A program made the translations under genes and the position numbers. A DNA stretch of 64,000 nt, taken from the NCBI RefSeq assembly GCF_018282095.1, contig NZ_CP074126.1, positions 3,204,341 to 3,268,340 of the forward strand, in the 5' to 3' direction. Shown here piece after piece: positions 35,893-44,824 of the stretch. The notes under the pieces were generated by a model that saw nothing but the letters and a program-made list of their open reading frames with translations, was not told the origin of the DNA and did no database searches. Source of the stretch: Pseudovibrio brasiliensis. Its GTDB lineage: Bacteria; Pseudomonadota; Alphaproteobacteria; Rhizobiales; Stappiaceae. Position 1 is the stretch's first letter. The number at the start of each line of letters is the position of its first letter.

Positions 35893-35940
35893 TAGAAAAG
35901 TAAGGCTTGGGTGCTTACACATCCAAGCCTTACTTTTCTA
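35893..35940. terminator. Very strong bidirectional terminator
   Basis: A perfect 18-bp stem (35893-35910 with 35923-35940) and 12-base loop, with A- and T-runs within the stem ends on both strands. It closes the glycoside operon and the convergent OmpW-like gene. Confidence 0.88.
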
Positions 35941-35956
35941 AGCTGCTAAAACAGCC

Positions 35957-36649
35957 TTAGAAGCGATAGGTAACACCCGCACCAATCAGCCAAGGATTAA
36001 GCTCAGCAGTGCCTGAAACTTTGGCATCATTGTTCAACGTTACATCGTAATCTGCTTCAAGGAACAGTTTTTTGACGTCGAAGTTTACGCCCCAATGATC
36101 GTCGACCATATAGTCGAAACCAACCTGAAGGGCTGCACCGAATGTATTTTCGATATCAAGCTTCTTGGAATCTTTTCCATCATCTTGATTATAGAAAATT
36201 GTGTAGTTGATACCTGCGCCAATGTACGGCTTAAAACTACCAAAATTGGTGAAGTGGTACTGCAAAGTAAGTGTTGGCGGTAAGATCCAGGTTTCACCGA
36301 CATCACTAACACCAATGCCTGGAAGGCTACCATCACCATCAACATCTGACCAAGTAGTCCCCAAAATCAACTCAGCCGCAATGTTGTCAGTGAAGTAATA
36401 GGTAATATCCAGTTCCGGGACCACTGTACTCGAATATGACAGATCGGAACCTGCAACTCCGTTGACATGTCCTTCATCCATCGGAACAACACCCAGAGCA
36501 CGCACACGGATCTGCCAAGGGCTTTTTTCCGATGCAGCCGCAGCAGCGATATCTTCCTGTGGCACAGGCATATCCGCTGCCAGAGCCTGACCAGCAGACA
36601 CCATAAGCGCTGCGCTCGCCATCAGGCCCATCACCCTTTTCAAACTCAT
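35957..36649 (-). CDS. OmpW family outer membrane protein
   Basis: The 230-aa protein has a signal peptide (MSLKRVMGLMASAALMVSAG, cleavage near ALA-AD) and alternating beta-strand pattern ending in aromatic Phe (GVTYRF), as in the eight-stranded OmpW barrel. Family hallmarks seen include WQIRVRALGVVP near the mature N-terminus, LPPTLTLQYHF and FKPYIGAGINYT. ATG 36649 has GGAGG five bases upstream; the frame extends 18 bases further. It should form a small channel for hydrophobic or small polar molecules. Confidence 0.87.
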   Translation of the reverse strand: MSLKRVMGLMASAALMVSAGQALAADMPVPQEDIAAAAASEKSPWQIRVRALGVVPMDEGHVNGVAGSDLSYSSTVVPELDITYYFTDNIAAELILGTTWSDVDGDGSLPGIGVSDVGETWILPPTLTLQYHFTNFGSFKPYIGAGINYTIFYNQDDGKDSKKLDIENTFGAALQVGFDYMVDDHWGVNFDVKKLFLEADYDVTLNNDAKVSGTAELNPWLIGAGVTYRF

Positions 36650-37116
36650 ATCCACCTCCAGTTGCATAAGTGAGCTTTACACTTATTCCAATTATTGAGA
36701 GTGGATCAGAGCAGCATTGAGATGCATCAAACTGACATTGATAATATAAGTACTATTTATAATAGTAATTTTGACGGATAAATAATCCAGAAAAGTAGAT
36801 TTCAAATAGATATTTTCGACATAAAACCTAACATAATTCAATAGCACCAACAAGTGCGCGTAATACCCAATCAACCACAACCAATCACCATGATTGATGT
36901 GTATTGCGCACTAAGGCCACCAAACCACCCCATGGTCAACCGCCGCCTTTCAACCAAAGTCTGCAACTCTGCGGTGTTCCAAGTTTGTCAGCAACACCGG
37001 AACCCGCTATGAAGTGAGGGCTTCGCAGGTGTTCCATCACAAGGTCTGCCCCCTTGTTGCGAAACACAAACTTCGAACTGATTTAAGTCTACCAGAATGG
37101 GGAAGTGGGGGAATAA
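36650..37116. other. Gene-free A+T-rich region with a long imperfect hairpin
   Basis: This region separates divergent ompW-like and anmK genes. At 36853-36912 an imperfect inverted repeat (AGTGCGCGTAATAC with GTATTGCGCACT) encloses a smaller hairpin CAATCA-CCA-TGATTG. No T-run follows and no gene is convincing. Promoters for both flanking genes should lie here. Confidence 0.4.
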
Positions 37117-38259
37117 ATGGCGGCGCAATGGTGCATCGGTCTCATGACCGGAACAGTGATGGACGGCAACGTCGACATCGCCATGCTGAAAACCGATGGC
37201 GAAACCATCGAGGAGTTCGGCCCCTATACTCTGGCAAGTTATCCCCCCGAAACCAATCAGCTGATCGCCGAAGCCATGGCCGCAGCTCAGGACTGGAATT
37301 TCGCAACCGAAGAGCCTGAAATTTTTTCACGGGCGGAAAAAGCTCTGAGTGAAGGTCAGGCCCACGCGATTTCACATTTCCTTTCAAAAAACTCCATTTC
37401 AACGCAAAATATTTCGTTGATCGGTTTTCACGGTCAAACCGTCCTCCACCGCGCACCTAAAGATGGCCAGAAAGGTGCGACACGTCAGCTCGGTGATGGG
37501 CAGATCATCGCCGATAGTCTTGGTATTCCAGTCATTTACGATTTCAGAACGCAGGATATCGAAGCCGGTGGCCAAGGCGCGCCCCTCGCCGCCATCTACC
37601 ATCAAGCTCTCCTGCTCAGCGCTGGTCTTTCGGACGATCCAACAGATACCGCCATCTTGAACCTCGGCGGCGTCGGCAACATCTCCTGGTGGGGTGGGCA
37701 TAACACGCTGATCGCCTTCGACACAGGCCCGGCCAACGCCCCCATAAACGACTGGATCAGCTCACACAATCGCGGTGACATGGACCGCGACGGCCTCATC
37801 GCCGCCAGCGGACAAGTGGACGAGGAAAGGCTCAAAAAGCTCCTCAAGCACCCCTATCTCACAGAAGCCTTCCCCAAATCCCTAGATCGCAACAGCTTCA
37901 CCAAAGCAATGGCAACCGGCCTTTCTCTCGAAGATGGCGCAGCAACACTCACGGCCTTCTCGGCAAGCGCAGTCGGTAAAGGATTGGACATGCTACCAAA
38001 ACGCCCTGCTCGCTTGGTAGCCTGTGGCGGTGGACGCAAAAACCCGCAGCTTCTGAAGGAAATCGAAGCGCGAGCGAACGTAAAAATCGTGCAAGCAGAG
38101 GAGCTTGGCTGGCGAGGAGATGCCGTGGAAGCAGAATGCTTCGCCTTCCTCGCCGCCAGATGCGACCGCAATTTACCGATCAGTTTTCCGGGAACCACAG
38201 GCGTTCCAACCGCCATGTCCGGCGGTACCAAAGCGCTACCACACCAGACAACCAGGTGA
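37117..38259 (+). CDS. anmK: Anhydro-N-acetylmuramic acid kinase
   Basis: The 380-aa cytoplasmic enzyme phosphorylates and opens 1,6-anhydro-MurNAc to MurNAc-6-phosphate during peptidoglycan recycling. It has the ATP-site motif [15 protein letters not shown], a form common in Rhizobiales instead of the enteric GTSxDG, together with [17 protein letters not shown] and [12 protein letters not shown] (catalytic Asp region). GGGGGA lies about five bases before the ATG. It stands alone here; no murQ or nagZ is adjacent. Confidence 0.9.
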   Translation: MAAQWCIGLMTGTVMDGNVDIAMLKTDGETIEEFGPYTLASYPPETNQLIAEAMAAAQDWNFATEEPEIFSRAEKALSEGQAHAISHFLSKNSISTQNISLIGFHGQTVLHRAPKDGQKGATRQLGDGQIIADSLGIPVIYDFRTQDIEAGGQGAPLAAIYHQALLLSAGLSDDPTDTAILNLGGVGNISWWGGHNTLIAFDTGPANAPINDWISSHNRGDMDRDGLIAASGQVDEERLKKLLKHPYLTEAFPKSLDRNSFTKAMATGLSLEDGAATLTAFSASAVGKGLDMLPKRPARLVACGGGRKNPQLLKEIEARANVKIVQAEELGWRGDAVEAECFAFLAARCDRNLPISFPGTTGVPTAMSGGTKALPHQTTR

Positions 38260-38273
38260 CCAGAACATAAAAA

Positions 38274-38309
38274 GGTGGGAGCTCCTGCCGCCGCGCAAAA
38301 GCTCCCACC
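38274..38309 (+). terminator. Hairpin after anmK, possible terminator
   Basis: GGTGGGAGCT (38274-38283) pairs with AGCTCCCACC (38300-38309). The stem is perfect, but only a weak T-containing tail follows, so termination may be partial or factor-dependent. Confidence 0.5.
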
Positions 38310-38704
38310 GACCTCTTGCTTAAGGCTCAAAAGGTCTCTGCTACAAATAGCTATAAGAAAAGGTAAGCAGTATATTCTGGTCGCAACATTGTAGATAATT
38401 GATATCTTGAGAGAAATTCAACCATCTGCAACACATTCAACATACTCGAAAGTTATTTTAACAAAAACCCCTCCGATCAACTGAAAAACAGACTGTTGCA
38501 AATCAGTACCTTGATGTTTATTCGAACACAAACAAGTAGTATTGCACAAATACACAACACAATACTTATAGTATCTATGTATTTTTGACAGCGCAAATCA
38601 CGTCAGCAACGCCTAATCCCTTGGCAAACCGACGAGAAGCGACATAAAGGCAGTTTGAATTTTCAGAAAGTCATGCTACCTCCTTTTTAAGGGAGGAGCC
38701 GTCT
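38310..38704. other. A+T-rich gene-free region before nadK
   Basis: About 395 bases with no credible open frame. Composition is markedly A+T-rich. GGGAGGAG at the right end is the nadK ribosome-binding site. No further structure recognised. Confidence 0.4.
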
Positions 38705-39481
38705 TTGAAGAGAAGAACTATCAACCGCATCGCTTTTGTTTCCAGTGACACGCCAGAAGCACTTGCTGCACGCCAAGCTCTTGAAAAGATGTATGGATCT
38801 GCCTCACAAGATGAAGCAGACGTCATTGTTGCGCTTGGTGGCGACGGAGTTATGCTCTCTTGTCTACATAAGTTTATGAACACCGGCATGCCCATCTACG
38901 GCATGAATCGCGGTTCAGTCGGCTTCCTCATGAACGAGTACCGCACCGAAAATCTCGTCGAACGCCTTGAAAAAGCAGAGATAACGCCTCTGCATCCACT
39001 GAACATCGAGGCGATCGACAAAGACGGTAACGAGTTCACCGCCCGCGCAATTAACGAAGTATCCTTCCTGCGCAAATCACATCAGGCCGCCAAACTGCGC
39101 ATCTCCGTTGATGGCCGCGTGCGCATGGAAGAGCTGGCCTGTGATGGTATCATTATTTCTACTCCCCAGGGCAGCACGGCTTATAACCTCTCCGCCCATG
39201 GACCGATCCTGCCGATTGACTCACCACTAATGGCACTTACACCCATCAGCGCGTTCCGCCCAAGACGCTGGCGCGGCGCCCTGCTCTCTACGCAAAACAC
39301 CGTGAAGATTGAGGTACTTGAGGCAGACAAGCGCCCGGTCAATGCAGCAGCTGATCATCGTGAGTTCCGCAATGTTATCAGCACCACCATCTATCAGGAC
39401 GCAACCGCTGAAAGCTGCATCATGTTCGATCATGAACACAGCTGGGACGAACGTATCCTCTCAGAGATGTTTAAGTACTGA
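38705..39481 (+). CDS. nadK: NAD kinase
   Basis: The 258-aa ATP-dependent NAD kinase makes NADP. The family motifs are present: ALGGDGVML with GGDG at 45-48, GMNRGSVGFL, NEVSFLR and DGIIISTPQGSTAYNLSAHGP. The start codon is TTG at 38705, with a strong GGGAGGAG five bases upstream; no better ATG is available before the GGDG motif, so this rare start is chosen. An HPt-domain gene follows about 150 bp downstream in the same direction. Confidence 0.92.
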   Translation: MKRRTINRIAFVSSDTPEALAARQALEKMYGSASQDEADVIVALGGDGVMLSCLHKFMNTGMPIYGMNRGSVGFLMNEYRTENLVERLEKAEITPLHPLNIEAIDKDGNEFTARAINEVSFLRKSHQAAKLRISVDGRVRMEELACDGIIISTPQGSTAYNLSAHGPILPIDSPLMALTPISAFRPRRWRGALLSTQNTVKIEVLEADKRPVNAAADHREFRNVISTTIYQDATAESCIMFDHEHSWDERILSEMFKY

Positions 39482-39628
39482 GCCACACCCGTTCATGGCA
39501 GTCCCATGCCAAACATGTTATTAGAGACAACTTCGGGTTGGGATTGCCCATAAAACCGTTAGATATTATTACGAATTCGAAATATAATCGCGCCTACAGC
39601 AATGCAGGCTCAGGAATTGCGCAGGACA

Positions 39629-40144
39629 ATGGCTTCGACAACTGGTTCAGATAAATCTTCGCAGGAACACATCCGCGTTCCCAACGACCTTTCCAAAAAA
39701 GTCCGGAAGATGTCGACCATCGAAGCAGCCAAGTTTGATCCGGTCAAAGCAGCTGAAGAAGCGATTGAAAAGCTCTCAGACAAATTTGAAAGCTGGATGG
39801 GCTCGGAAGTCGACTGCCTGAAAGAAACCAATCAGGCAGCACAAGACGCTGACTTTACAGATGAAACCTACGATGCTTTGTTCCGCTGCGCACATGACAT
39901 CAAAGGCCAGGCAGAAACTCTGGGCTTTCCGTTAGTTGGCCGCGTAGCAAACAACCTGACCCTCCTGCTTGTTGCTGCCAAAGCGCAGGACACCTACCCA
40001 AAAGAGCTCATCGCCCAACACGTCAGTGCGATCAATGCAATGATTTCAGAAGACGCCCGCGATGAAACCAACAGGCTCGGCGTAGCGCTTGTCTCACGTC
40101 TGGAAGAAGCCAGCGAACCACTCACTCAACTCATCGATAGCTAA
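39629..40144 (+). CDS. HPt domain protein
   Basis: The protein of about 171 aa has a histidine phosphotransfer four-helix bundle in its second half; the phospho-acceptor is the His in RCAHDIKGQAETLGF, followed by LVGRVANNLTLLL. The N-terminal 40 residues are polar and probably disordered. It is a free-standing relay intermediate with no kinase adjacent. Starts at ATG 39602 and 39629 are possible, neither with well-spaced ribosome-binding site. The convergent neighbour is a DUF2336 protein, a pairing suggestive of a signalling function. Confidence 0.75.
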   Translation: MASTTGSDKSSQEHIRVPNDLSKKVRKMSTIEAAKFDPVKAAEEAIEKLSDKFESWMGSEVDCLKETNQAAQDADFTDETYDALFRCAHDIKGQAETLGFPLVGRVANNLTLLLVAAKAQDTYPKELIAQHVSAINAMISEDARDETNRLGVALVSRLEEASEPLTQLIDS

Positions 40145-40165
40145 TCGGGAGACGAACTGAGTGGA

Positions 40166-41305
40166 TTAAGCAACGTCACTCAGCATTTCAGCAACACGGG
40201 TCCGCGCACTTTCACGAGCAGCCTCGTTGGAAAGGCGATGCAACAGATCCTGAAGATCACCCAGATCCTCAATTCCCAACTCATCTTCCAGTGCAATCAG
40301 ATCCCCGGCCACGATACGAGACTTGGACCAGTGGTCGATCTGCATGTTCTCAACCCGCTGCCAGCTGGCAATACACTCCTGAAACAGTGCATGCGTCCGG
40401 TCCGGCAAACCAGCTGCTGAAAGCACCCGGCGCAGAGTTGGACTGAACGGTGTTGCCAAAGCGTCAAAGACCTGATCTTCATCATACTCAGACAGACGCG
40501 ACAGAGAGCTGGTGAGCAAGTTAAAACAACCTGTTACAGCAGCACGCAGCAACAGAACGCTTGTCATCTGAGCAGACACCACCAGATGCTCCACCAAACC
40601 CTGAAGCTCCTTGTCAGAAGCGCTCCAGGCCAGTGAAATTGTCGACCGGTCCTGCGCATCAGCCACCAGCTGCTCAGGTGCACGCATGTTCCGCGCACCC
40701 AACACCTGCGGATGATCACCAAGGCTTTCAGTATAACGACGCAGCATCATGTGACGGATCTGCAGCGGAACATCATCACGAGACATCAAAGCATCTTTGA
40801 CATCGCGGCTCTCACCAAACCGCGCAATGATACGTTCCATACTGCTGGAAGTCAGCTCAGCTTTTTCATTGCTCAGCAAAGCCGCACAGGCCTCTTCACA
40901 AGCAACCTCGCAAATGGCAGCCGACAAGCCCACCGAGATATCAGGACGACTGGCCACAGCCACGCAGCGCCTTGCGGACCCTGTCGCAACCAGATCAACC
41001 AGCTCTCCCTCCGGGATTTCCGTTGCACCGGAAAGCAAAGGCAGCGCTACCTCATCCTCGTCCACCAGCAAAGCAGAAATAATGTGCGCAGGCACAACCT
41101 TCGCAGCGCCAAACGCTTCTGCAAGGGCGACCCGAACGGCAACATCACGATCATCAAGCAGGAAGGTCAAAGCTGCTTCTGCTTCACTGTGTTCAGAGCC
41201 TTCAAGGTCAGAGTACAAAAACGCACGTGCCAAAGCACCAGCCGCCTGTGCGCGACTACCACTTGGCGCATACTGCACCCAATTCAGGAAACTCTTGATA
41301 ATCAT
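40166..41305 (-). CDS. DUF2336 domain protein
   Basis: The 379-aa protein consists largely of short HEAT-like helical pairs (for example RAQAAGALARAFLYSD and DRDVAVRVALAEAFGAA) and matches the alphaproteobacterial DUF2336 family in layout, including LLRRYTESLGDHP-like central segments. There is no signal peptide or membrane helix. The molecular function is unknown; members of the family in Caulobacter and Rhizobiales occur near signalling or motility genes. It is convergent with the HPt gene, with a 21-base gap. Confidence 0.75.
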   Translation of the reverse strand: MIIKSFLNWVQYAPSGSRAQAAGALARAFLYSDLEGSEHSEAEAALTFLLDDRDVAVRVALAEAFGAAKVVPAHIISALLVDEDEVALPLLSGATEIPEGELVDLVATGSARRCVAVASRPDISVGLSAAICEVACEEACAALLSNEKAELTSSSMERIIARFGESRDVKDALMSRDDVPLQIRHMMLRRYTESLGDHPQVLGARNMRAPEQLVADAQDRSTISLAWSASDKELQGLVEHLVVSAQMTSVLLLRAAVTGCFNLLTSSLSRLSEYDEDQVFDALATPFSPTLRRVLSAAGLPDRTHALFQECIASWQRVENMQIDHWSKSRIVAGDLIALEDELGIEDLGDLQDLLHRLSNEAARESARTRVAEMLSDVA

Positions 41306-41451
41306 GGTACTCGGAAACCTGTATCCACCAACTATGGGTAGAAATAATTAATCATAATTCTTAAGGCTTCGTTCACCGCACCTGCAGTTTCTCGCAAAAC
41401 GTGCTTTTTGAGAGATCAGAGCACCAGGGCACACGTGTAAATCACAGGGTG

Positions 41452-42414
41452 CTAGACCTTCTTACTTAAGGACTTTCCGCTGGTTTGCGCTGGGGCGAGA
41501 AATTTCGTCAGGTCCAGAGGAGACCCCGAAGGACGCGCAACAGGTTTAGGCGCAACAAACTGCTGGCTGATGGATTCTTGCACTTCCACACCTGACCGCT
41601 TCGTCTCACTGACAGCTTTGGAGGCTGTCACAGCAGCTGCTTCATCAGTCCGGAACAAGGACTGGAATGGCGCTTCATTTTTGTCGACAGTTGTCGCCCG
41701 CCACGCCGTCAGAATACGGCTTTCAACGCGGTGGCTATCGATGGGCTTGGTGATCGGCCCTTTGCGTAGCCCAACAGCAGGACGCTCTGCGCCGGCGATA
41801 GTCTCATTAAACTGACCGACCAACCGATCATGAACGTCACTCACAGTCCGCGGCTGCCCATCCCTGCTGTAAAAGACTGCTTTGTTGGCGCGGGCCTGCA
41901 AAGGAAACAGATCAGCGGCTGGATGCTGAGGACGATCTTCTACCGCATTCAACAGACGCAAACTACCGTTCACACCAAGGAAGTGCGCCAGATACAACTC
42001 ACCGGCGGACGGATCACGGCCAAGATTTGAAGAAAGACCGGACGCATTGTCTTTCGCCAACGCACCAGCAACCAAAGATGAAATCTCCGGATCATGACGA
42101 AGGTCCAGCAACTGTTGCTTCAGGTGCTTGTTGTCTACCCGGTACTTACCGCTAGCATCCACGCGAATGTGCTGGGCGTAGTCCCCGAGCCCAAGTTCCT
42201 CACCATTTTTCTTGAGAGTTTCAAGCCAGGTCGACTCGATAAACTGAAAAAGACCAGACGCAGAAGACGTCTTGGCTTTGGCGTTAGGATCAAAGGAGGA
42301 TTCACGGGCAGCAGCTTGCAGCAGGAAATCAAAGGACGTACCCGTTTTGGAACTGGCTTTTTGAAAAGCCAACTCAATACGCCCAGCTATGGAAGGATCG
42401 CCTGCAACCTTCAC
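41452..42414 (-). CDS. Lytic transglycosylase-like protein
   Basis: The 320-aa product has an SLT/lysozyme-like N-terminal domain: AARESSFDPNAKAKTSSASGLFQFIESTWLETL, with Glu in RESS as the expected catalytic acid and GLFQF as the usual following motif. The C-terminal 120 residues are Pro/Ser/Lys-rich and probably disordered. GTG 42414 is the start, with GGGGGC about nine bases upstream. No signal peptide is evident, so export may use another route (as for flagellar muramidases) or the start may differ. Activity on peptidoglycan is inferred. Confidence 0.75.
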   Translation of the reverse strand: MKVAGDPSIAGRIELAFQKASSKTGTSFDFLLQAAARESSFDPNAKAKTSSASGLFQFIESTWLETLKKNGEELGLGDYAQHIRVDASGKYRVDNKHLKQQLLDLRHDPEISSLVAGALAKDNASGLSSNLGRDPSAGELYLAHFLGVNGSLRLLNAVEDRPQHPAADLFPLQARANKAVFYSRDGQPRTVSDVHDRLVGQFNETIAGAERPAVGLRKGPITKPIDSHRVESRILTAWRATTVDKNEAPFQSLFRTDEAAAVTASKAVSETKRSGVEVQESISQQFVAPKPVARPSGSPLDLTKFLAPAQTSGKSLSKKV

Positions 42415-42598
42415 TAGAATCTGCCCCCTATAATACCATTAGTTAATATCCCTTAATATTAGTTAACAAATAGTTAACTTTTAAATATGCCTTACTGAAA
42501 TCACTGAGTTATTTAAGCTAAAATAGAGATTTCGCATATCCTGATCGCTGCCATTTATGCTTTACAATTCAATTTCTGGTTGGATTCGGAGAAAGCCA

Positions 42599-43306
42599 AT
42601 GAACTGTCTGCTCAAAACCACAGCTTCCGCAATCGCTCAAAGCAAAGACTTCCAGGCACATGATGAGCTAGCCTACGCCATATTGCCGGAAAAGCCAGCC
42701 AGAGAAGTAGACCCTTATGGCTCACCTGACGCATTGGCGCAGCTCAGCAAGCAGAACCATCTCTACTTCTTGCTCAATGATCCATCAGAAAACACCATCC
42801 TGTCGACACTCAAACCATACACCGATGTAAAACAGAATGGTGTGATCCCGACCTTCATCAAATCAGCAGCAGATATTGAGCGCCTGCACGCAATCCTGTC
42901 GGTTTATGAAGCGGAACACGGGCTTCAGGATGGCTCCCACAAAATCATTCCAGAGCTTGGCAGGTTCCCGTCAGCATTCACAGCTCTTGCAAACCTGAAT
43001 GGCATAAGCCCACGCCTCTCTGCACTTTGCTGGAATGAAGAGGTGCTGAAAATTGCTCTAGCAGCAAAGTACTCACGAGATGAGCAAGGCCAGCTCCTTC
43101 CACCATTCGAGCACGCCCGTACGCAATGCCTCTTCACCGCAAGAGCAGCCCACCTGCTCCCACTGGACACCGCAGTGCCATCTCATCTACCAAGAGCCAA
43201 AATGTTGGAGTTGATTGATCTGGTCGCCTCGCAGGGCTTTGCTGGCAAAACAGCAAACTCACCGGAAGAAGCAAGCCTGATACAACAAGTTTTTGCAGCC
43301 CAATGA
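42599..43306 (+). CDS. Degenerate CitE/HpcH-type aldolase-like protein
   Basis: The protein of about 235 aa resembles the citrate lyase beta/HpcH-HpaI TIM barrel in spacing: VIPTFIKSAADIERLHAILSVYEAEHGL matches the strand carrying the PKVE element, then IIPELGRFPSAFTAL matches the IET segment, then SPRLSALCWNEEVL the fGxxDl segment. Key acidic ligands are altered (PTFIK for PKVE, CWNEE for FGxxD), so catalysis may be lost or changed. GGAG lies eight bases before ATG 42599. It is shorter than active members (about 290 aa). Confidence 0.6.
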   Translation: MNCLLKTTASAIAQSKDFQAHDELAYAILPEKPAREVDPYGSPDALAQLSKQNHLYFLLNDPSENTILSTLKPYTDVKQNGVIPTFIKSAADIERLHAILSVYEAEHGLQDGSHKIIPELGRFPSAFTALANLNGISPRLSALCWNEEVLKIALAAKYSRDEQGQLLPPFEHARTQCLFTARAAHLLPLDTAVPSHLPRAKMLELIDLVASQGFAGKTANSPEEASLIQQVFAAQ

Positions 43307-43326
43307 AAAAGGGCGCCGAAGCGCCC
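43306..43326 (-). terminator. Terminator with UUCG tetraloop
   Basis: On the minus strand GGGCGC-TTCG-GCGCCC is followed by five T, just after the flavin reductase-like gene stop at 43332. It overlaps the end of the convergent gene. Confidence 0.85.
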
Positions 43327-43331
43327 TACTC

Positions 43332-43943
43332 TCAGACTTTTTCCGGAAGTGCCGGTCGATCCATCTGGAACACGGAATCAACCACCGAATAATCCATGTA
43401 GCCCAACCGCGCCAATGGCTTCATTTTCGCCACATTGAGCATGCCGTTTTCCAGCACACTCTCGTCGATATGCACACCAACAACCTGACCCAGTATAAGC
43501 CAGCTGTTGGTCTCATTTCCGTCAATATCGATCAGACGCTGCACGTTGATCAGCTTACATTCCAACGCAGTTTTCGCTTCCAAAACACGCGGTGCTGCGA
43601 CAAGTTTTGACGCCTCTGCAGTCAGGCCGGAAAGCTCAAACTCATCAATGTCAGAACCCACCATCGCAGAGGACTGGTTCATCGCATCTGCCAGATCCAG
43701 CGTTGCCTGGTTACAAACAAACTCACCCGTCTCTTCAATGTTGCCTACGGAATCCTTGTAGCCGCTGGAACCAATCACCACCATCGGAGGCGTGTCGCAG
43801 ACAGCATTGAAGAAGCTGTAAGGTGCCAGATTTTTTACACCGTCCTTGGAGACAGTTGAAACCCAACCAATCGGACGCGGCGCAACGATGGCCTTGAATG
43901 GATTGTGCGGCAACCCATGCGGCTTATTTGCTTCATAAAACAT
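43332..43943 (-). CDS. Flavin reductase-like FMN-binding protein
   Basis: The 203-aa protein of the flavin reductase-like split-barrel family begins MFYEANKPHGLPHNPFKAIVAPRPIGWVST, containing the PRPIGWVST FMN-binding signature. FFNAVCDTPPMV is also typical. It may reduce free flavin or act as the reductase of a two-component monooxygenase; the substrate is unknown. It lies 16 bases downstream of a nitroreductase-family gene in the same direction, so the two flavoproteins are probably co-transcribed. Confidence 0.82.
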   Translation of the reverse strand: MFYEANKPHGLPHNPFKAIVAPRPIGWVSTVSKDGVKNLAPYSFFNAVCDTPPMVVIGSSGYKDSVGNIEETGEFVCNQATLDLADAMNQSSAMVGSDIDEFELSGLTAEASKLVAAPRVLEAKTALECKLINVQRLIDIDGNETNSWLILGQVVGVHIDESVLENGMLNVAKMKPLARLGYMDYSVVDSVFQMDRPALPEKV

Positions 43944-43959
43944 AGACTTATCTCAGTTC

Positions 43960-44565
43960 CTACGCATCAACACCGGATGGAACACTCTGAAAATATTCGG
44001 TCAATTGGGCTACATCAGGCCGTGGACGTTCATTTGGAACAACACTCGGGCTTCCAATATGAATGAAGCCTGCAAACCGCTCCCCATCGCGAGCACCCAG
44101 ATGCGCAGCAGCTTCATCATCAAAAGCGTACCACTCTGTCAGCCACTGACCAGCAAATCCCATTGAGAAACAAGCATTAAGCAGAGATACACAAACGGCA
44201 CCAACCGCCAGTTCCTGCTCCCAGACCGGCACTTTATGTTCACGGTTTGGAGAAGAAAGAACGCCGATGACCAGCGGCGCACGCTTGAAACGCTCCAGCT
44301 CCATCGCCTTAGTGTTCTCTCCGAGCGGTCCCTGACGCTTCTCAGCAATTTCAGCAAGCTTCTCACCGATAGAGTCCGCCTGTGAATTGTCATAGATAAC
44401 AAACCGCCAAGGAGAAATTTTCCCATGATCCGGCACACGACATGCCATCTCAAGCAGCTCAGAAATTTGTGCTTGATCAGGGCCAGGATGTACGAGTGTT
44501 GCAGCGAGATGAGAGCGACGAGTTTTCAGAAAACTCTTCAGTTCAGGAAGGTCTTTGATTTCCAC
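43960..44565 (-). CDS. Nitroreductase family protein
   Basis: The 201-aa FMN-dependent oxidoreductase shows the nitroreductase pattern: RRSHLAATL near the N-terminus (FMN phosphate contacts), ACRVPDHGKISPWRFVI (the PxxxxxQPW-like segment) and GFAGQWLTEWYAFDD, ending FAGFIHIGSP. It resembles the compact YdjA-like subgroup in length. The start is GTG 44565. It probably reduces nitro or quinone compounds with NAD(P)H and forms a two-gene unit with the downstream flavin reductase-like gene. Confidence 0.85.
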   Translation of the reverse strand: MEIKDLPELKSFLKTRRSHLAATLVHPGPDQAQISELLEMACRVPDHGKISPWRFVIYDNSQADSIGEKLAEIAEKRQGPLGENTKAMELERFKRAPLVIGVLSSPNREHKVPVWEQELAVGAVCVSLLNACFSMGFAGQWLTEWYAFDDEAAAHLGARDGERFAGFIHIGSPSVVPNERPRPDVAQLTEYFQSVPSGVDA

Positions 44566-44824
44566 GGTCTCGATTCTTTTCAGGATTTCAAGGATTAAAG
44601 CTACGCAATAGTCCTATACAGAATATCAACTGTGTCAATTAAAGGATGGTCTTGCCCCATTCTTGCCACATTGCCTACCAATCCCCAACCCACTGAGTAA
44701 AAATTTATAAAACACTTCCAAAACACAGTTTGTCACTGTAATCTGATTTCACTCGGGCTGGTGACGGTTTTGTATTTACTGTCGCACATGGGTAACACTT
44801 TCTGAAGTAGTAGCGAGAGCACAC

